Of a stretch of 50,874 nt of DNA, positions 16,748 to 26,064 are shown one piece after another. The stretch comes from UBA1535 sp964371035 (GTDB lineage Bacteria; Bacillota; Clostridia; Tissierellales; Sedimentibacteraceae). The first letter of the stretch is position 1; each line of letters begins with the position of its first letter. The stretch spans positions 1-50,874 of the forward strand of contig CAYJLG010000018.1 in the NCBI GenBank assembly GCA_964371035.1. Direction: 5' to 3'. The translations under genes were made by a program, and so were the position numbers. The notes beneath the pieces were generated by a model, which saw only the letters and a program-made list of their open reading frames with translations, was not told the DNA's origin and searched no databases.

Positions 16748-17317
16748 ATGAAAACTAACATTATTTATTCAAACAATAATCTAACTATGTCAATAACGAG
16801 CATTGAATTTGTCGATGACTACATTCTTGCCTTGATGAGTTGTGATGAAGAAGTAGATTATCTAACAGGTACTACAGCAAAATATACTGATGAAGAAATT
16901 AGAAATTATTACTTAAAATGTTTAGATGATACTAGCAGATATGATTTTTTAATTTTTGATGAAGGAAAAATCATAGGCGAAGTTGTCTTAAATAACATAG
17001 ATTTTGATGTAAAAAGTGCTAATTTCAGAATTTGTTTATTTAACTCAGAAAATTTCAACAAAGGCGCAGGTTTTTTTGCTACAAAATCAATCATAAATTT
17101 CGTTTTTGAAGTATTACAATTACAAAGAATCGGTTTAGAAGTATTTTCTTTTAATAACAGAGCAATCAGAATGTATGAAAAAGCTGGCTTTTCGCATGAA
17201 GGAAGATTGCGTAATGCCATTCTTGATAAAGATGGATATGCCGATATACTTTGTATGTCTATTTTAAAAGGTGAATATTTTGCAAAATATTGTAATGAAA
17301 AACAACTTCAACATTAA
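16748..17317 (+). CDS. GNAT family N-acetyltransferase (RimJ/RimL-like)
   Basis: A protein of about 189 residues with the acetyl-CoA-binding GNAT fold. The pantetheine loop region is FNKGAGFFATKSIINFVFE, followed by LQRIGLEVFSFNNRAIRMYE and KAGFSHEGRLRNAI, the hallmark C-terminal part of RimJ/RimL-type enzymes that acetylate protein N-termini, amino acids or polyamines. The substrate cannot be told from sequence. The start is ATG 16748 with GGAG eleven bases upstream. An upstream in-frame TTG at 16682 is the -35 element itself and is rejected. Confidence 0.85.
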   Translation: MKTNIIYSNNNLTMSITSIEFVDDYILALMSCDEEVDYLTGTTAKYTDEEIRNYYLKCLDDTSRYDFLIFDEGKIIGEVVLNNIDFDVKSANFRICLFNSENFNKGAGFFATKSIINFVFEVLQLQRIGLEVFSFNNRAIRMYEKAGFSHEGRLRNAILDKDGYADILCMSILKGEYFAKYCNEKQLQH

Positions 17318-17376
17318 CTCTATTTAAAATAAACTTATAAAAAATAAAATATCTACAGAAAATAAGGAGGAATAGC

Positions 17377-17982
17377 ATGAACAAAATCATCACTATCAAC
17401 AGACAATTCGGAAGTGGTGGTCGTGAAGTCGGAAAAAGACTTGCTGACGAACTATCAATCGCTTACTACGACAAAGAATTACTAGAAAAAATGGCTACAG
17501 AATCAGGTTTAAGCGCAGAATATATTGCTATGTATGATGAAAAATCAACACGCAATTTTGGTTACACATTTGGAAGAACTTTTTCGGGATATCAACAATC
17601 ACCTTCTGACATAGTGCAACTTAACTATACTAAAGTTATTAGACAAGTTGGTGAAAAAGGCAATGCTGTTATTATCGGCAGATGTGCAAACCAAATTTTA
17701 CAGGATCAATCTCCTTTTAAGATTTTTATCTATTCTTCTGACATGGATTTTCGAGTTAATAGATGTTTCGAAAAGGTACCTTCTGATAGAGAAACTAAAA
17801 GTGAAAAACAAATGGCAAAAGAGATATTAAAAATAGATAAGCAAAGAGCTAAATATCATGAATTTTATACAGGACAAACATGGATGGATATGTCAAACTA
17901 TAATCTATGCATCGATACAAGCATGATTGGTATCAGAGGAGCTATTGATTTAATAAAATATACTTTTGATCAACTTAAATAG
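17377..17982 (+). CDS. Cytidylate-kinase-like protein
   Basis: A 201-residue P-loop protein of the cytidylate-kinase-like family (Pfam Cytidylate_kin2 type). It starts MNKIITINRQFGSGGREVGK, with the glycine-rich nucleotide-binding loop, followed by LADELSIAYYDKELL, VIIGRCAN and a LID-like arginine-rich region (DIDKQRAKYHEFYT-like). It is distinct from the essential CMP kinase Cmk, and its real substrate is unknown. AAGGAGG precedes the ATG. It may be cotranscribed with the GNAT gene 60 bases upstream, since no terminator lies between them. Confidence 0.82.
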   Translation: MNKIITINRQFGSGGREVGKRLADELSIAYYDKELLEKMATESGLSAEYIAMYDEKSTRNFGYTFGRTFSGYQQSPSDIVQLNYTKVIRQVGEKGNAVIIGRCANQILQDQSPFKIFIYSSDMDFRVNRCFEKVPSDRETKSEKQMAKEILKIDKQRAKYHEFYTGQTWMDMSNYNLCIDTSMIGIRGAIDLIKYTFDQLK

Positions 17983-18002
17983 CTTTACTGCGAGAGCATT
18001 TC

Positions 18003-18156
18003 GTAACTATTCACAGTTAAAACATGTACCCCAAAGGAAAAAATAATAAACTATAACGCTCACAAAACTGCACACAACTTAATCCAATCTCCATAAGGCT
18101 TCCATCTTTTATTATTTTTTCCTTATTAACACCATAATTCGACTGTGAGTAGTAAC
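18003..18156 (+). repeat. MITE-like element family 1, copy A (154 bp)
   Basis: Terminal inverted repeats GTAACTATTCACAGT and ACTGTGAGTAGTAAC bound the element. Inside, AAGGAAAAAATAATAAA near the left is the exact complement of TTTATTATTTTTTCCTT near the right, so the element folds into a long hairpin. It shares its interior (TAATCCAATCTCCATAAGGC and neighbours) with four other copies in the window. It has no coding capacity, and no target duplication is obvious here. Confidence 0.8.
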
Positions 18157-18157
18157 T

Positions 18158-18196
18158 AATAGTGTTGAGTCATATGGCATCAACACTATTTTTTTA
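18158..18196 (+). terminator. Terminator upstream of the LytTR gene
   Basis: TAGTGTTGA and TCAACACTA form a 9-bp stem followed by a T run. It lies directly after repeat copy A and ends transcription from the kinase-like gene. Confidence 0.85.
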
Positions 18197-18225
18197 TAGA
18201 CTAAATTATCTGCTTGGTGTATAAT
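18197..18225 (+). promoter_or_regulatory. Sigma-A promoter of the LytTR/GHKL genes
   Basis: TAGACT at 18197-18202 and TATAAT at 18220-18225 are 17 bases apart, about 30 bases before the start codon and immediately after the preceding terminator. Confidence 0.7.
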
Positions 18226-18257
18226 TAATGTATTAACTCAACATTAGGAGATTAATT

Positions 18258-18959
18258 ATGCTGTTAAATATCGCTATATGTGATGATGAGAAGATACAAA
18301 TAGACAACTTAAGAAGGCTTGTGAATCTTTGGGCAGATGAATATAATCTGCTTATAAATATCAAAGAATTTATTAGCGGTGAAAGCTTTTTGTTTGAGTT
18401 TAATGAAAATACAAACTTTGATATCATACTTCTCGATATAGAGATGGGTAAACTTAACGGTATAGAACTCGCTAAAATAATCCGTGAAAAAAATGAAACT
18501 ATGCAGATTGTATTTGTCACAGGGTATTCTGATTATATCGCTGAAGGCTATGAAGTATCTGCTCTTCACTATTTGATCAAACCAGTTAACAAAGATAAAT
18601 TTTTCGCCACTTTAAATCGCGCAATCGAAAAAATTAAAAAAAATGAAAAGTGTATTTGTTTGGATACTAATGAAGGTACTGCTAAGATACCACTTTATGA
18701 AATACGCTATATAGAAGTCATAAAAAATTATGTCACTATATATGCAAAAGAAATATATACCGCTAAATTAACGCTTACTGACATAGAAAGTAGATTAGAT
18801 AGCAGTTTTTTTAGGACAGGCCGTTCTTTTATTATTAATCTAGCTTTCATAAGACGCGTCAGTAAAAAAGAAGTGTTACTGTCTTGTGATAGTATCATCC
18901 CTCTGCCAAGAGGAATGTATGAAAAACTTAACCGAGCAATTATCGATGGGGGTAATTAA
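18258..18959 (+). CDS. LytTR-type response regulator (AgrA/VirR-like)
   Basis: A 233-residue regulator. An N-terminal receiver domain has the acidic pocket CDDE and phospho-acceptor Asp60 in IILLDIEMG. The switch region ends in SALHYLIKPVN. A C-terminal LytTR DNA-binding domain occupies about residues 130-233 (YIEVIKNYVTIYAKE, RTGRSFIINLAFIRRV). Regulators of this kind usually control peptide, bacteriocin or cell-envelope genes next to them. It has an AGGAG site and its stop overlaps the sensor start (TAATG), so the two proteins are translationally coupled. The two ABC transporter genes downstream are the natural target. Confidence 0.92.
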   Translation: MLLNIAICDDEKIQIDNLRRLVNLWADEYNLLINIKEFISGESFLFEFNENTNFDIILLDIEMGKLNGIELAKIIREKNETMQIVFVTGYSDYIAEGYEVSALHYLIKPVNKDKFFATLNRAIEKIKKNEKCICLDTNEGTAKIPLYEIRYIEVIKNYVTIYAKEIYTAKLTLTDIESRLDSSFFRTGRSFIINLAFIRRVSKKEVLLSCDSIIPLPRGMYEKLNRAIIDGGN

Positions 18960-19618
18960 TGTTTGGATTAAATAAAAATGTAGAAAAAAAAATGGCTCTT
19001 TACCAGTCAGAGCTTCTAAAAACTCATTATAATGAAGTTGAAAATATGTATAAAAAAATGCGTGGTTGGAGACATGATTATAGAAATCATATTCAAACTA
19101 TGAAAGCTTACATCTCACAAGGAGATATAGCTGCTGTTTCTGATTATCTCGATTCACTTGATAAAGATTTGCAAAGTGTTGACATAGTTCTAAAAACGGG
19201 AAATGCTATGGTAGATGCAATACTTAATAGTAAAATTTCACTTGCCAATTCAAAAAAGATAACAGTCATGGCAGACGCTTGTATTCCTGTGAAACTAAGC
19301 ATATCTGAGATTGATTTATGCGTAATTATCGGCAATCTATTTGACAATGCTATAGAAGCAAGCCTTTTATTGCCAGAAGAAAACAGGCTTATTAGAATAT
19401 ATATGGATATGAAAAATACTCAATTTTACATAAGTTTTACAAATTTTACTAATAACAAAAAGCAAAAGAAATTTGCTGGCCTTTTTAAAACAACAAAAGG
19501 AGATGGGCATGGATTTGGTCTTATCAGAATTGATAACATTATAGATAAACTAGGTGGATTCATATCTAGAAATAGCGAAGATGGTGCCTTTACTACAGAA
19601 ATATTGTTGCCACAATAA
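18959..19618 (+). CDS. Membrane-less GHKL histidine kinase
   Basis: A 219-residue kinase core of the AgrC-like GHKL class. The H-box is RHDYRNHI (phospho-acceptor His at about residue 39), the N-box is GNLFDNAIEAS and the G-box is GDGHGFGL. Ordinary members have five to seven transmembrane helices before this core, but here only about 30 polar residues precede the H-box. The protein therefore appears cytosolic, either sensing an internal signal or relying on another membrane protein, perhaps the ABC transporter. It could also be a natural truncation. The start overlaps the regulator stop. Confidence 0.88.
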   Translation: MFGLNKNVEKKMALYQSELLKTHYNEVENMYKKMRGWRHDYRNHIQTMKAYISQGDIAAVSDYLDSLDKDLQSVDIVLKTGNAMVDAILNSKISLANSKKITVMADACIPVKLSISEIDLCVIIGNLFDNAIEASLLLPEENRLIRIYMDMKNTQFYISFTNFTNNKKQKKFAGLFKTTKGDGHGFGLIRIDNIIDKLGGFISRNSEDGAFTTEILLPQ

Positions 19619-19645
19619 CAATTCGTCCCCTAAATCATACTATTC

Positions 19646-19677
19646 ATCCCCATTTTAACAATAGGGGATTTTTTTAT
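19646..19677 (+). terminator. Terminator or attenuator between the two-component and ABC genes
   Basis: ATCCCC and GGGGAT form a 6-bp GC-rich stem followed by seven T. It lies 27 bases after the kinase stop and may only partly stop transcription into the ABC genes, since no strong promoter was seen after it. Confidence 0.7.
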
Positions 19678-19707
19678 TGTAATATCGTAACATAGGAGGT
19701 AATTTAG

Positions 19708-21522
19708 ATGAAAGATGACAATACTAAAAATTTCAATACGTTCAAGCCTGTAAAATTTATGATGAAAATGGCTTGGATTAAAAGAAAATCAGTACTATTT
19801 ATAGCTTTATCTATTTCTATAATTACTGTATTGCTAAATTTAGCAGAGATAGTTATAGTACCTCTAATTTTAGCAAAATTAGAGGCAGGTTCAAGTATAG
19901 AGAATTTACTTTATACAATAGCATTTTTTACTTTTATACTTATGTTTTTAAATGTTTTGAAAGCATATTTTGATCAATTAAAAACACCTACTAGAATAGA
20001 GATTAGACTTTCTATTTCTAATTTAATTAACCAAAAATATACTACTATGTCTTATCCATATGTAGAAGATATCGATGTTGTTGAAAAGCATAAAAAATGT
20101 AACGCTGCAACTATGAGCAATGATTCACCTTGTGAAGCTATCTGGAATTCTTTGACAGATTTATTAGTCGCCTTATTAAGTTTTATAATTTATATCGTTA
20201 TGTTAACAAATGTAAATATAATCTTAATAATGGTTTCAGCTATCACTTGTATCATAAGTTTTTTTATAAGTAAAAAAATAAACGAATGGGGCTATCGCCA
20301 CAGAAAAGAAAAAGAAGAGTATACAAATAAGCTACTTTATGCAAGTAATAATAGTGAAGATCTTAGCTTTGCAAAAGATGTAAGAATATTTGGCATGAAA
20401 CAGTGGATAGATGATATGTATTATGTAGCTCTCAATATGCTAAATAATTTTGCCAAGCGACGCGAAAAAAACTATTTCAATGCTGATTTTATAGATATAA
20501 TATTTGCTTTTGCACGAAATGGATTAGCATATTTTTATTTGATACATCTTGTTTTGTCTGAAAGTATTGCAGTTTCAGAGTTCCTTTTGTATTTTACTAC
20601 TGTAAGTGCATTTACTTCTATGCTTACACAATTTTTAAACAAACTTGGGGAAATTCAAAAACAGAGCATTGAAATATCTGCATTGACAGAATTTTTAGAA
20701 ATGAAAGAGCTTTTCAAATTTGAAGATGGGAAAAGTATTTCTCCTAAAAACAATACAAAATATGAACTTAAGTTAAATAATCTAAGTTTTAAATATCCTA
20801 AAGCAAATGAATTTACTTTAAAAAACATCAACTTAACTTTAAAACCAGGAGAAAAAATTGCTGTAGTCGGTCTCAACGGAGCAGGTAAAACTACTCTTGT
20901 AAAGTTACTTTGTGGATTTTATGATCCTACAGAAGGTGAAGTTTTGCTTAATGGGGAAAATATTAAGGATTTCAACAGACGAGATTACTATACTTTTTTT
21001 ACTGCTGTATTCCAAGATTTTTCAGTTCTTGATGTCCCGATAACAGAAAATGTAGCACAATCAAAAACTGATATAGATTTTGAGAAAGTTAATGATTGTA
21101 TACAAAAAGCGGGACTTACAAACAAAGTAAACTCATTAGAAAATGGTGTATACACATATGTTGGAAGAAATGTGTATGAAGATGGCGTAGAACTATCAGG
21201 CGGCGAAATACAAAGACTTATGCTTGCTCGAGCACTTTATAAAAATGCTCCTATTATAATCCTTGACGAGCCTACAGCTGCATTGGATCCACTTGCTGAG
21301 AGCGATATTTATAATAAATACAACGAAATGACACAAAATAATTCTTCAATTTTTATTTCTCATAGATTAGCATCTACTAGATTTTGCGATAGAATCATAT
21401 TGATCGATGAGGGAGTCATCATCGAAGAAGGCACACATGAAGAACTTTTGAATTTAGGTAAAAAATATGCTGAACTTTTCGAAGTGCAAAGCAAATACTA
21501 TAGAGAAGGAGAGAATTTTTAA
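19708..21522 (+). CDS. ABC exporter half-transporter (first of a pair)
   Basis: A 604-residue fusion of an exporter-type membrane domain (about residues 25-330, six hydrophobic helices) and an ATPase domain. Walker A is GLNGAGKT, the signature is LSGGEIQ, Walker B is IIILDEPTAALDP, and the switch His is in FISHRLAS. The catalytic Glu is present. It is likely to work as a heterodimer with the next protein. Its neighbours, a LytTR regulator and a GHKL kinase, are typical for peptide or antibiotic export or resistance. No C39 peptidase domain is present, so it does not itself mature a leader peptide. AGGAGG precedes the ATG. Substrate unknown. Confidence 0.9.
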   Translation: MKDDNTKNFNTFKPVKFMMKMAWIKRKSVLFIALSISIITVLLNLAEIVIVPLILAKLEAGSSIENLLYTIAFFTFILMFLNVLKAYFDQLKTPTRIEIRLSISNLINQKYTTMSYPYVEDIDVVEKHKKCNAATMSNDSPCEAIWNSLTDLLVALLSFIIYIVMLTNVNIILIMVSAITCIISFFISKKINEWGYRHRKEKEEYTNKLLYASNNSEDLSFAKDVRIFGMKQWIDDMYYVALNMLNNFAKRREKNYFNADFIDIIFAFARNGLAYFYLIHLVLSESIAVSEFLLYFTTVSAFTSMLTQFLNKLGEIQKQSIEISALTEFLEMKELFKFEDGKSISPKNNTKYELKLNNLSFKYPKANEFTLKNINLTLKPGEKIAVVGLNGAGKTTLVKLLCGFYDPTEGEVLLNGENIKDFNRRDYYTFFTAVFQDFSVLDVPITENVAQSKTDIDFEKVNDCIQKAGLTNKVNSLENGVYTYVGRNVYEDGVELSGGEIQRLMLARALYKNAPIIILDEPTAALDPLAESDIYNKYNEMTQNNSSIFISHRLASTRFCDRIILIDEGVIIEEGTHEELLNLGKKYAELFEVQSKYYREGENF

Positions 21523-23384
21523 TGAAAGAAAAAGTAACTACTAAAGAAGCTTTTAAAATGAGTGTTAGAGCATTTAAAATTTATTATAAATATTTTCCTA
21601 AAGCAGTTATCTCATCCTCTCTGTATCAAATTATAACAGCAATTTCTCCTTACATAGGTATTTATATTTCTGCACAATTAATTAACGAACTCGCTGGAGA
21701 TAGAAACAGCGAAACTATCTGGCGATGGGTAATAATTTCGCTTATATCTACTGCTATAATCGCTACTGTTACGGCAATTTCACTTAGGTGGAAAAATGCA
21801 GAAAATGAAGGAAGTTGGTTTTTTAGAGACGATATCTTTCGCAAAAAAAGAATGGATATGGATTTTTGTGTATCAGATAGCCAAAAAATACGTGACCTAC
21901 GTTCACAAATCACACAGAATACTAATTGGGGCGGTTGGGGAATAGGTTCAGTTGAATATCTTTTTCCTAAGTTAATATACGGAATTTTTTCAATCATAAG
22001 TGCTATAGCTCTAACTATTAGTCTCTTTACATCAAAAGTGATCGATGAAAATCTTTTATTTTTAAATACTCCTGTCGCTATGATTCTTGTATTGATAATC
22101 ATAGTAATAGTAACGATTGCTGCGCCTATTTTTTCGACTAAAGCTAATAGCTATATCACATTAATATCTGAAGATATTAAATTTGGAAATAGATTTTTCA
22201 GTTTCTTTGGATTTAATGTACATTCAAAAGATCGTGCATTAGACACTAGGATTTATCGACAAGATATCATTATTAAAGATTATAATGAATCTGTGGCTCT
22301 TTTTGGTGTAGGATCATTATTTCACAAATACTCAAAGGGTATTATGGGCATTTTAAAAGGAGTTTCAGCTGCAATTTCTACCATGTTGATTGGAGTTATA
22401 TATGTATATGTGTGTCTAAAAGCTTTAGGTGGTGCTTTTGGCATAGGTTCTGTGACACAATATATAGCTGCTATTCTCAAATTTACTACTGCCTTAGGAG
22501 CTATTTTAACGACTTTAGGAATTCTAAAAGTAAATGCAACTTTCTTAAAAACTTCTTTTGATTTTTTAGATACACCTAATGTAATGTATAGAGGTAGTCT
22601 AACAACTGAAAAACGTAATGATAAAAAATATGATTTGGAATTTAAAAATGTCAGCTTTAAATACCCAGATACAGAAGAGTTAGTACTTAAAAATGTATCT
22701 CTTAAATTTGAAGTAGGTGAAAAACTTGCAGTTGTCGGCGAAAATGGTTCAGGTAAAACTACCTTTATAAAGTTGTTATCACGAATGTACGAACCCACAG
22801 AAGGTGCGATATTTCTTAATGGAATCGATATAAGTAAGTATAACTATGATGATTATATATCAGTTTTTTCTATCGTTTTTCAGGATTTTAAACTATTGTC
22901 TTATACTTTGGCTCACAACGTAGCTTCAAGTGCGCATTATGATCCAAAAAAAGTTGAAAATTCTTTGATTATGGCAGGATTTGGCGATAGATTAAAAGAA
23001 TTACCAAATGGTATTGATACTTATATATATAGTGATATAGATAAAGATGGAGTAGAAATATCAGGAGGTGAAGCGCAAAAGATTGCTATTGCAAGAGCTA
23101 TTTATAAAGACGCTCCTTTCATGATTTTAGACGAGCCTACCGCAGCATTAGATCCGCTTGCCGAAGCAGAAATTTACTCTAAGTTTGATGAAATAATTAC
23201 TAATAAAACAGCAGTTTATATAAGTCATAGATTGTCTAGTTGCAAATTTTGCGATAAAATCGTAGTATTTGATAAAGGTGAAATAGTAGAAACTGGCAGA
23301 CACGATGATCTGCTAAAAAGCAACGGAAAATATAAAGATTTGTGGCAATCTCAAGCACAATATTATACAAACGAAAATGTGTAA
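21522..23384 (+). CDS. ABC exporter half-transporter (second of a pair)
   Basis: A 620-residue partner of the preceding protein with the same plan: a membrane domain at about residues 20-350 and an ATPase domain with Walker A GENGSGKT, signature ISGGEAQ, Walker B FMILDEPTAALDP and switch His in YISHRLSS. Both halves keep a consensus ATPase site, unlike many heterodimeric exporters with one degenerate site. The start overlaps the previous stop (TAATG), which supports equal synthesis. An intrinsic hairpin follows at 23484. No precursor peptide gene was found on either side, so resistance or efflux is as likely as peptide secretion. Confidence 0.9.
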   Translation: MKEKVTTKEAFKMSVRAFKIYYKYFPKAVISSSLYQIITAISPYIGIYISAQLINELAGDRNSETIWRWVIISLISTAIIATVTAISLRWKNAENEGSWFFRDDIFRKKRMDMDFCVSDSQKIRDLRSQITQNTNWGGWGIGSVEYLFPKLIYGIFSIISAIALTISLFTSKVIDENLLFLNTPVAMILVLIIIVIVTIAAPIFSTKANSYITLISEDIKFGNRFFSFFGFNVHSKDRALDTRIYRQDIIIKDYNESVALFGVGSLFHKYSKGIMGILKGVSAAISTMLIGVIYVYVCLKALGGAFGIGSVTQYIAAILKFTTALGAILTTLGILKVNATFLKTSFDFLDTPNVMYRGSLTTEKRNDKKYDLEFKNVSFKYPDTEELVLKNVSLKFEVGEKLAVVGENGSGKTTFIKLLSRMYEPTEGAIFLNGIDISKYNYDDYISVFSIVFQDFKLLSYTLAHNVASSAHYDPKKVENSLIMAGFGDRLKELPNGIDTYIYSDIDKDGVEISGGEAQKIAIARAIYKDAPFMILDEPTAALDPLAEAEIYSKFDEIITNKTAVYISHRLSSCKFCDKIVVFDKGEIVETGRHDDLLKSNGKYKDLWQSQAQYYTNENV

Positions 23385-23483
23385 CTTATTTATATCCAAA
23401 ATTTTGTTTCAAGTAAAAAACATAAAAATCTATCTCTGATAAACAAGATGAATATTTCCTGGGTAATAATTTTGTAAAGTTAA

Positions 23484-23528
23484 AAGGGATGAGCTTTAAT
23501 CCAAATTTTGGAGTTAAGTTCATCCCTT
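23484..23528. terminator. Bidirectional terminator between ABC and DUF4203 genes
   Basis: AAGGGATGA pairs with TCATCCCTT and the stem continues inward with a few mismatches to a 7-base loop. The T-rich side is stronger on the minus strand, ending the DUF4203 gene; it may also serve the ABC operon. Confidence 0.75.
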
Positions 23529-23545
23529 AATTAATTCATCTTTAT

Positions 23546-24286
23546 TTAGTTATTAGAACCATCTATATTAGTTGGTTCAGAAGTAGCCGTCTCTTGAGTT
23601 GGCTGTACTGGTTCTGTTTGTACAGGTTGTTGTATTGGTTGAGTCACTTGAGATGGGTTTGCTGTTGTATTGTCAGCATTATTATTGTTTGTATTTTTCT
23701 TTTTTTTCTTTTTAAATTCATCTTTTGTGTCTTTCCACTGGAAAAAGATACCTAATACAGCAAGCCCTAATGCAATTATAAGCAATATAGTTTTTGATAT
23801 TGAATCAATAATCAAAGGTATAGCAGAGCTAACTAAAACTCCACCAAGTAACGATGTAGATATTACTATCGAAGGTCTAATCCACAATAAAGAAATTATA
23901 CCTGCTGCAAGTCCTGCAACTCCTGCAATTATGTATGAAGTAGTATCTTCGCCACCAGTGATTCCAAGTGCAAGTGCTGCAGCTAAAATCGCTCCAGATA
24001 CAAATACTCCAAGTTTATAAATTCTAAACAACAAAAATCCTAATAAAAGCCCTCCGACAATACCACACAAGATATCTGCGCTTGGGTGATCTGTAAAAGC
24101 TGTAGCTACACTTCTAAAAACGAAGAAACCTACCGTTCCTCCTACAAACGCAAAGCATACTTTCGTAAATTTAAATCCAAAAAAACAAAATATTACACCT
24201 ATTATCCCTATAATAGCCGCATATAATGTTGCTGTCTGTCCTTGAGTAGTTAATACATAATCATAAAAGTCTACTACTAAATCCAT
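23546..24286 (-). CDS. DUF4203 (TMEM198-like) multispanning membrane protein
   Basis: A 246-residue protein with about seven hydrophobic segments in residues 18-190 (for example LYAAIIGIIGVIFCFFGF, FVFRSVATA, IIALGLAVLGIFFQW). They are rich in small residues, in the pattern of DUF4203/TMEM198. After a run of lysines, the C-terminal 50 residues are low-complexity Asn, Thr, Gln and Pro, probably a disordered cytosolic or cell-wall-spanning tail. Its function is unknown. AGGAGG precedes the ATG. It lies 38 bases after the CNNM-type gene and is likely cotranscribed with it from the promoter at 25737. Confidence 0.75.
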   Translation of the reverse strand: MDLVVDFYDYVLTTQGQTATLYAAIIGIIGVIFCFFGFKFTKVCFAFVGGTVGFFVFRSVATAFTDHPSADILCGIVGGLLLGFLLFRIYKLGVFVSGAILAAALALGITGGEDTTSYIIAGVAGLAAGIISLLWIRPSIVISTSLLGGVLVSSAIPLIIDSISKTILLIIALGLAVLGIFFQWKDTKDEFKKKKKKNTNNNNADNTTANPSQVTQPIQQPVQTEPVQPTQETATSEPTNIDGSNN

Positions 24287-24324
24287 ATTTTTTCCTCCTT
24301 AAATCCTAATAAATTCAACTGATA

Positions 24325-25683
24325 TTAATCTTCTTCATCTTTTTCTTCTACAGGTAATACTAGAGCCTCTACTTTTGTAACCCTGTGTTCTTCAACTTCT
24401 AGTACTTTAAATTCAACATTATCAACTTTAACTGTTGGTTGTTCCCCTTTTGCAGGAATTCTACCTAAATTTCCTGTTATGAATCCGCTAATAGTGTCAT
24501 AATCATAATCTTCTTCATCTTCAAAAAAGTTAATATCAAACATCTTTTCAATTTTATCTAAAGAATACATACCATCAATGATATATGTATCTTCTTTAAT
24601 TTGTGTCACTTCTTCATCTTCATCATCGTATTCATCTTGAATATTGCCGACTATAGATTCAAGTAAATCTTCCATAGTTACTATGCCAGCAGTACCGCCA
24701 TATTCATCAACAATAATTGCAAGCTGAACTTTTGAATTCTGAAACTCTTTAAATAAATCTTTACATTTGTTTGCTTCTGGGACATAAAGTGCAGGTCTCA
24801 TAAAATCTTTAATCACAAAGTTTTCAGCCTCTTCACTTTTTAACAATTTCAATAAATCTTTTATATTTAAAACACCAATAATGTTGTCTAAATCTTCTTC
24901 ATAAACTGGTAGTCTAGAATACCCTTCTTCTAGTGCTATTTCAACTACTTCTTTTAACGAGTCTGTACTTTCAATCGCTACTATTTCAGTTCTATGTGTC
25001 ATTATCTCATCAACTTCCCTATCTCCAAAGTCGAATATGTTGTGAATCATATCCTTTTCACTCTGTTCAATAGTTCCAATCTCATTGCCGACATCGATCA
25101 TCATTCTAATCTCTTCTTCTGTTACTTCTTCTATTTTTTCGTTAGGATCTATGCCGCAAATTCTCAATACTAAATTAGCAGAAATCGACAACAACCAAAC
25201 AAATGGTTTTAGAATTCTAAAAAAGAAATATAGAAGGCCTGCTATTCTAAATGCAAATTCTTCGTATCTTTTTGCAGCAATTCTTCTTGGAACAAGATTT
25301 GTAAGAAGAATAACTAAAAAAGATAAAATAATATTTATAACAAGTAGTGACAACAGTTCTAGCACATCCTGATTAAATTCATAATCAGTAAAATGATTCG
25401 ACGCATAATCTACTGCAATTCCACTTAGAGAATATGCTGTCACAGCAGAAGTCAAAAGCACTATAAATGTAATAGATAAGTTTAATGTTGACATAAACTT
25501 AGAAGGCTCTTCAATCATCTTAACAAGAATCTTTGCCTTTTTATTGCCATTTATTGCCATTTTTTTCACTTTACTATCATTAAGCGAAATAATTGAAACT
25601 TCAGCCATAGTAAAAAAAGCTCCACTAAAAATTAAAAACAATAGTAGGATAATGTAAATCCATAACCCACCCTCAGGTTCCAT
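24325..25683 (-). CDS. CNNM/CorC-type protein (hemolysin family, DUF21-CBS-CorC)
   Basis: A 452-residue membrane protein. The N-terminal DUF21 domain has three to four helices (about 5-190) and contains FFTMAEVSIISLN. A CBS pair (about 205-330) contains IMTHRTEIVAIES, YSRLPVYEEDLDNIIGVLNI and IIVDEYGGTAGIVTMEDLLE. The C-terminal CorC/HlyC transporter-associated domain occupies about 345-440 (ISGFITGNLGRIPAKGE). The family is linked to Mg2+ or other divalent-cation export, and the old hemolysin label is not informative. Start, AGGAG site and promoter are all clear. Confidence 0.92.
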   Translation of the reverse strand: MEPEGGLWIYIILLLFLIFSGAFFTMAEVSIISLNDSKVKKMAINGNKKAKILVKMIEEPSKFMSTLNLSITFIVLLTSAVTAYSLSGIAVDYASNHFTDYEFNQDVLELLSLLVINIILSFLVILLTNLVPRRIAAKRYEEFAFRIAGLLYFFFRILKPFVWLLSISANLVLRICGIDPNEKIEEVTEEEIRMMIDVGNEIGTIEQSEKDMIHNIFDFGDREVDEIMTHRTEIVAIESTDSLKEVVEIALEEGYSRLPVYEEDLDNIIGVLNIKDLLKLLKSEEAENFVIKDFMRPALYVPEANKCKDLFKEFQNSKVQLAIIVDEYGGTAGIVTMEDLLESIVGNIQDEYDDEDEEVTQIKEDTYIIDGMYSLDKIEKMFDINFFEDEEDYDYDTISGFITGNLGRIPAKGEQPTVKVDNVEFKVLEVEEHRVTKVEALVLPVEEKDEED

Positions 25684-25736
25684 AATATTAATTTCTCCTT
25701 TTAAAAAAGTTGTATTTTATAATGTTTATAAAGAAT

Positions 25737-25765
25737 AGTATATTATTTTATGCATATTTTGTCAA
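25737..25765 (-). promoter_or_regulatory. Sigma-A promoter of the CNNM-type gene
   Basis: The minus strand carries TTGACA and TATACT with exactly 17 bases between. It lies about 50 bases before the start codon and 40 bases from the edge of MITE-like copy B. Confidence 0.85.
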
Positions 25766-25804
25766 GATAAATTAAGTTTATCTATTTACATTATGGCTAT
25801 TTCT

Positions 25805-26064
25805 GTTACCATTCACAGTCGATTTCTGGCGTAAATAAGGAAAAAGTAATAAAATATGGAAGCCTTATGGAAATTGGATTAAGTTGTGTAGCTCAGTCTT
25901 GATTCTCAAATCTTTTTCTTCGCTCCGCTCTTAAAGATTTGGTTCTCGTTGCGTTTGACCTACCTCCATTTTCATCGAAAATGAGGTTAGGGCATAAATA
26001 GTTTTGTGAGCGTTATAGTCATCTTCTGGCTTAGCCCTAAAAGTGTACTGCGTTATGATTTTGC
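25805..26064 (-). repeat. MITE-like element family 1, copy B (inverted, with internal insert)
   Basis: It begins GTTACCATTCACAGTCG, the family's right end in reverse orientation, and continues like copy D through AATAAGGAAAAAGTAATAAA and ATTGGATTAAGTTGTGTAG. About 110 bases of other sequence follow (25902 to about 26006), and then homology with copy D resumes at GTTTTGTGAGCGTTATAGTC and runs to about 26064. The insert has two hairpins (CAAATCTTT/AAAGATTTG and one built on CATTTTC/GAAAATG). The far terminal repeat is not recognisable. Confidence 0.7.
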
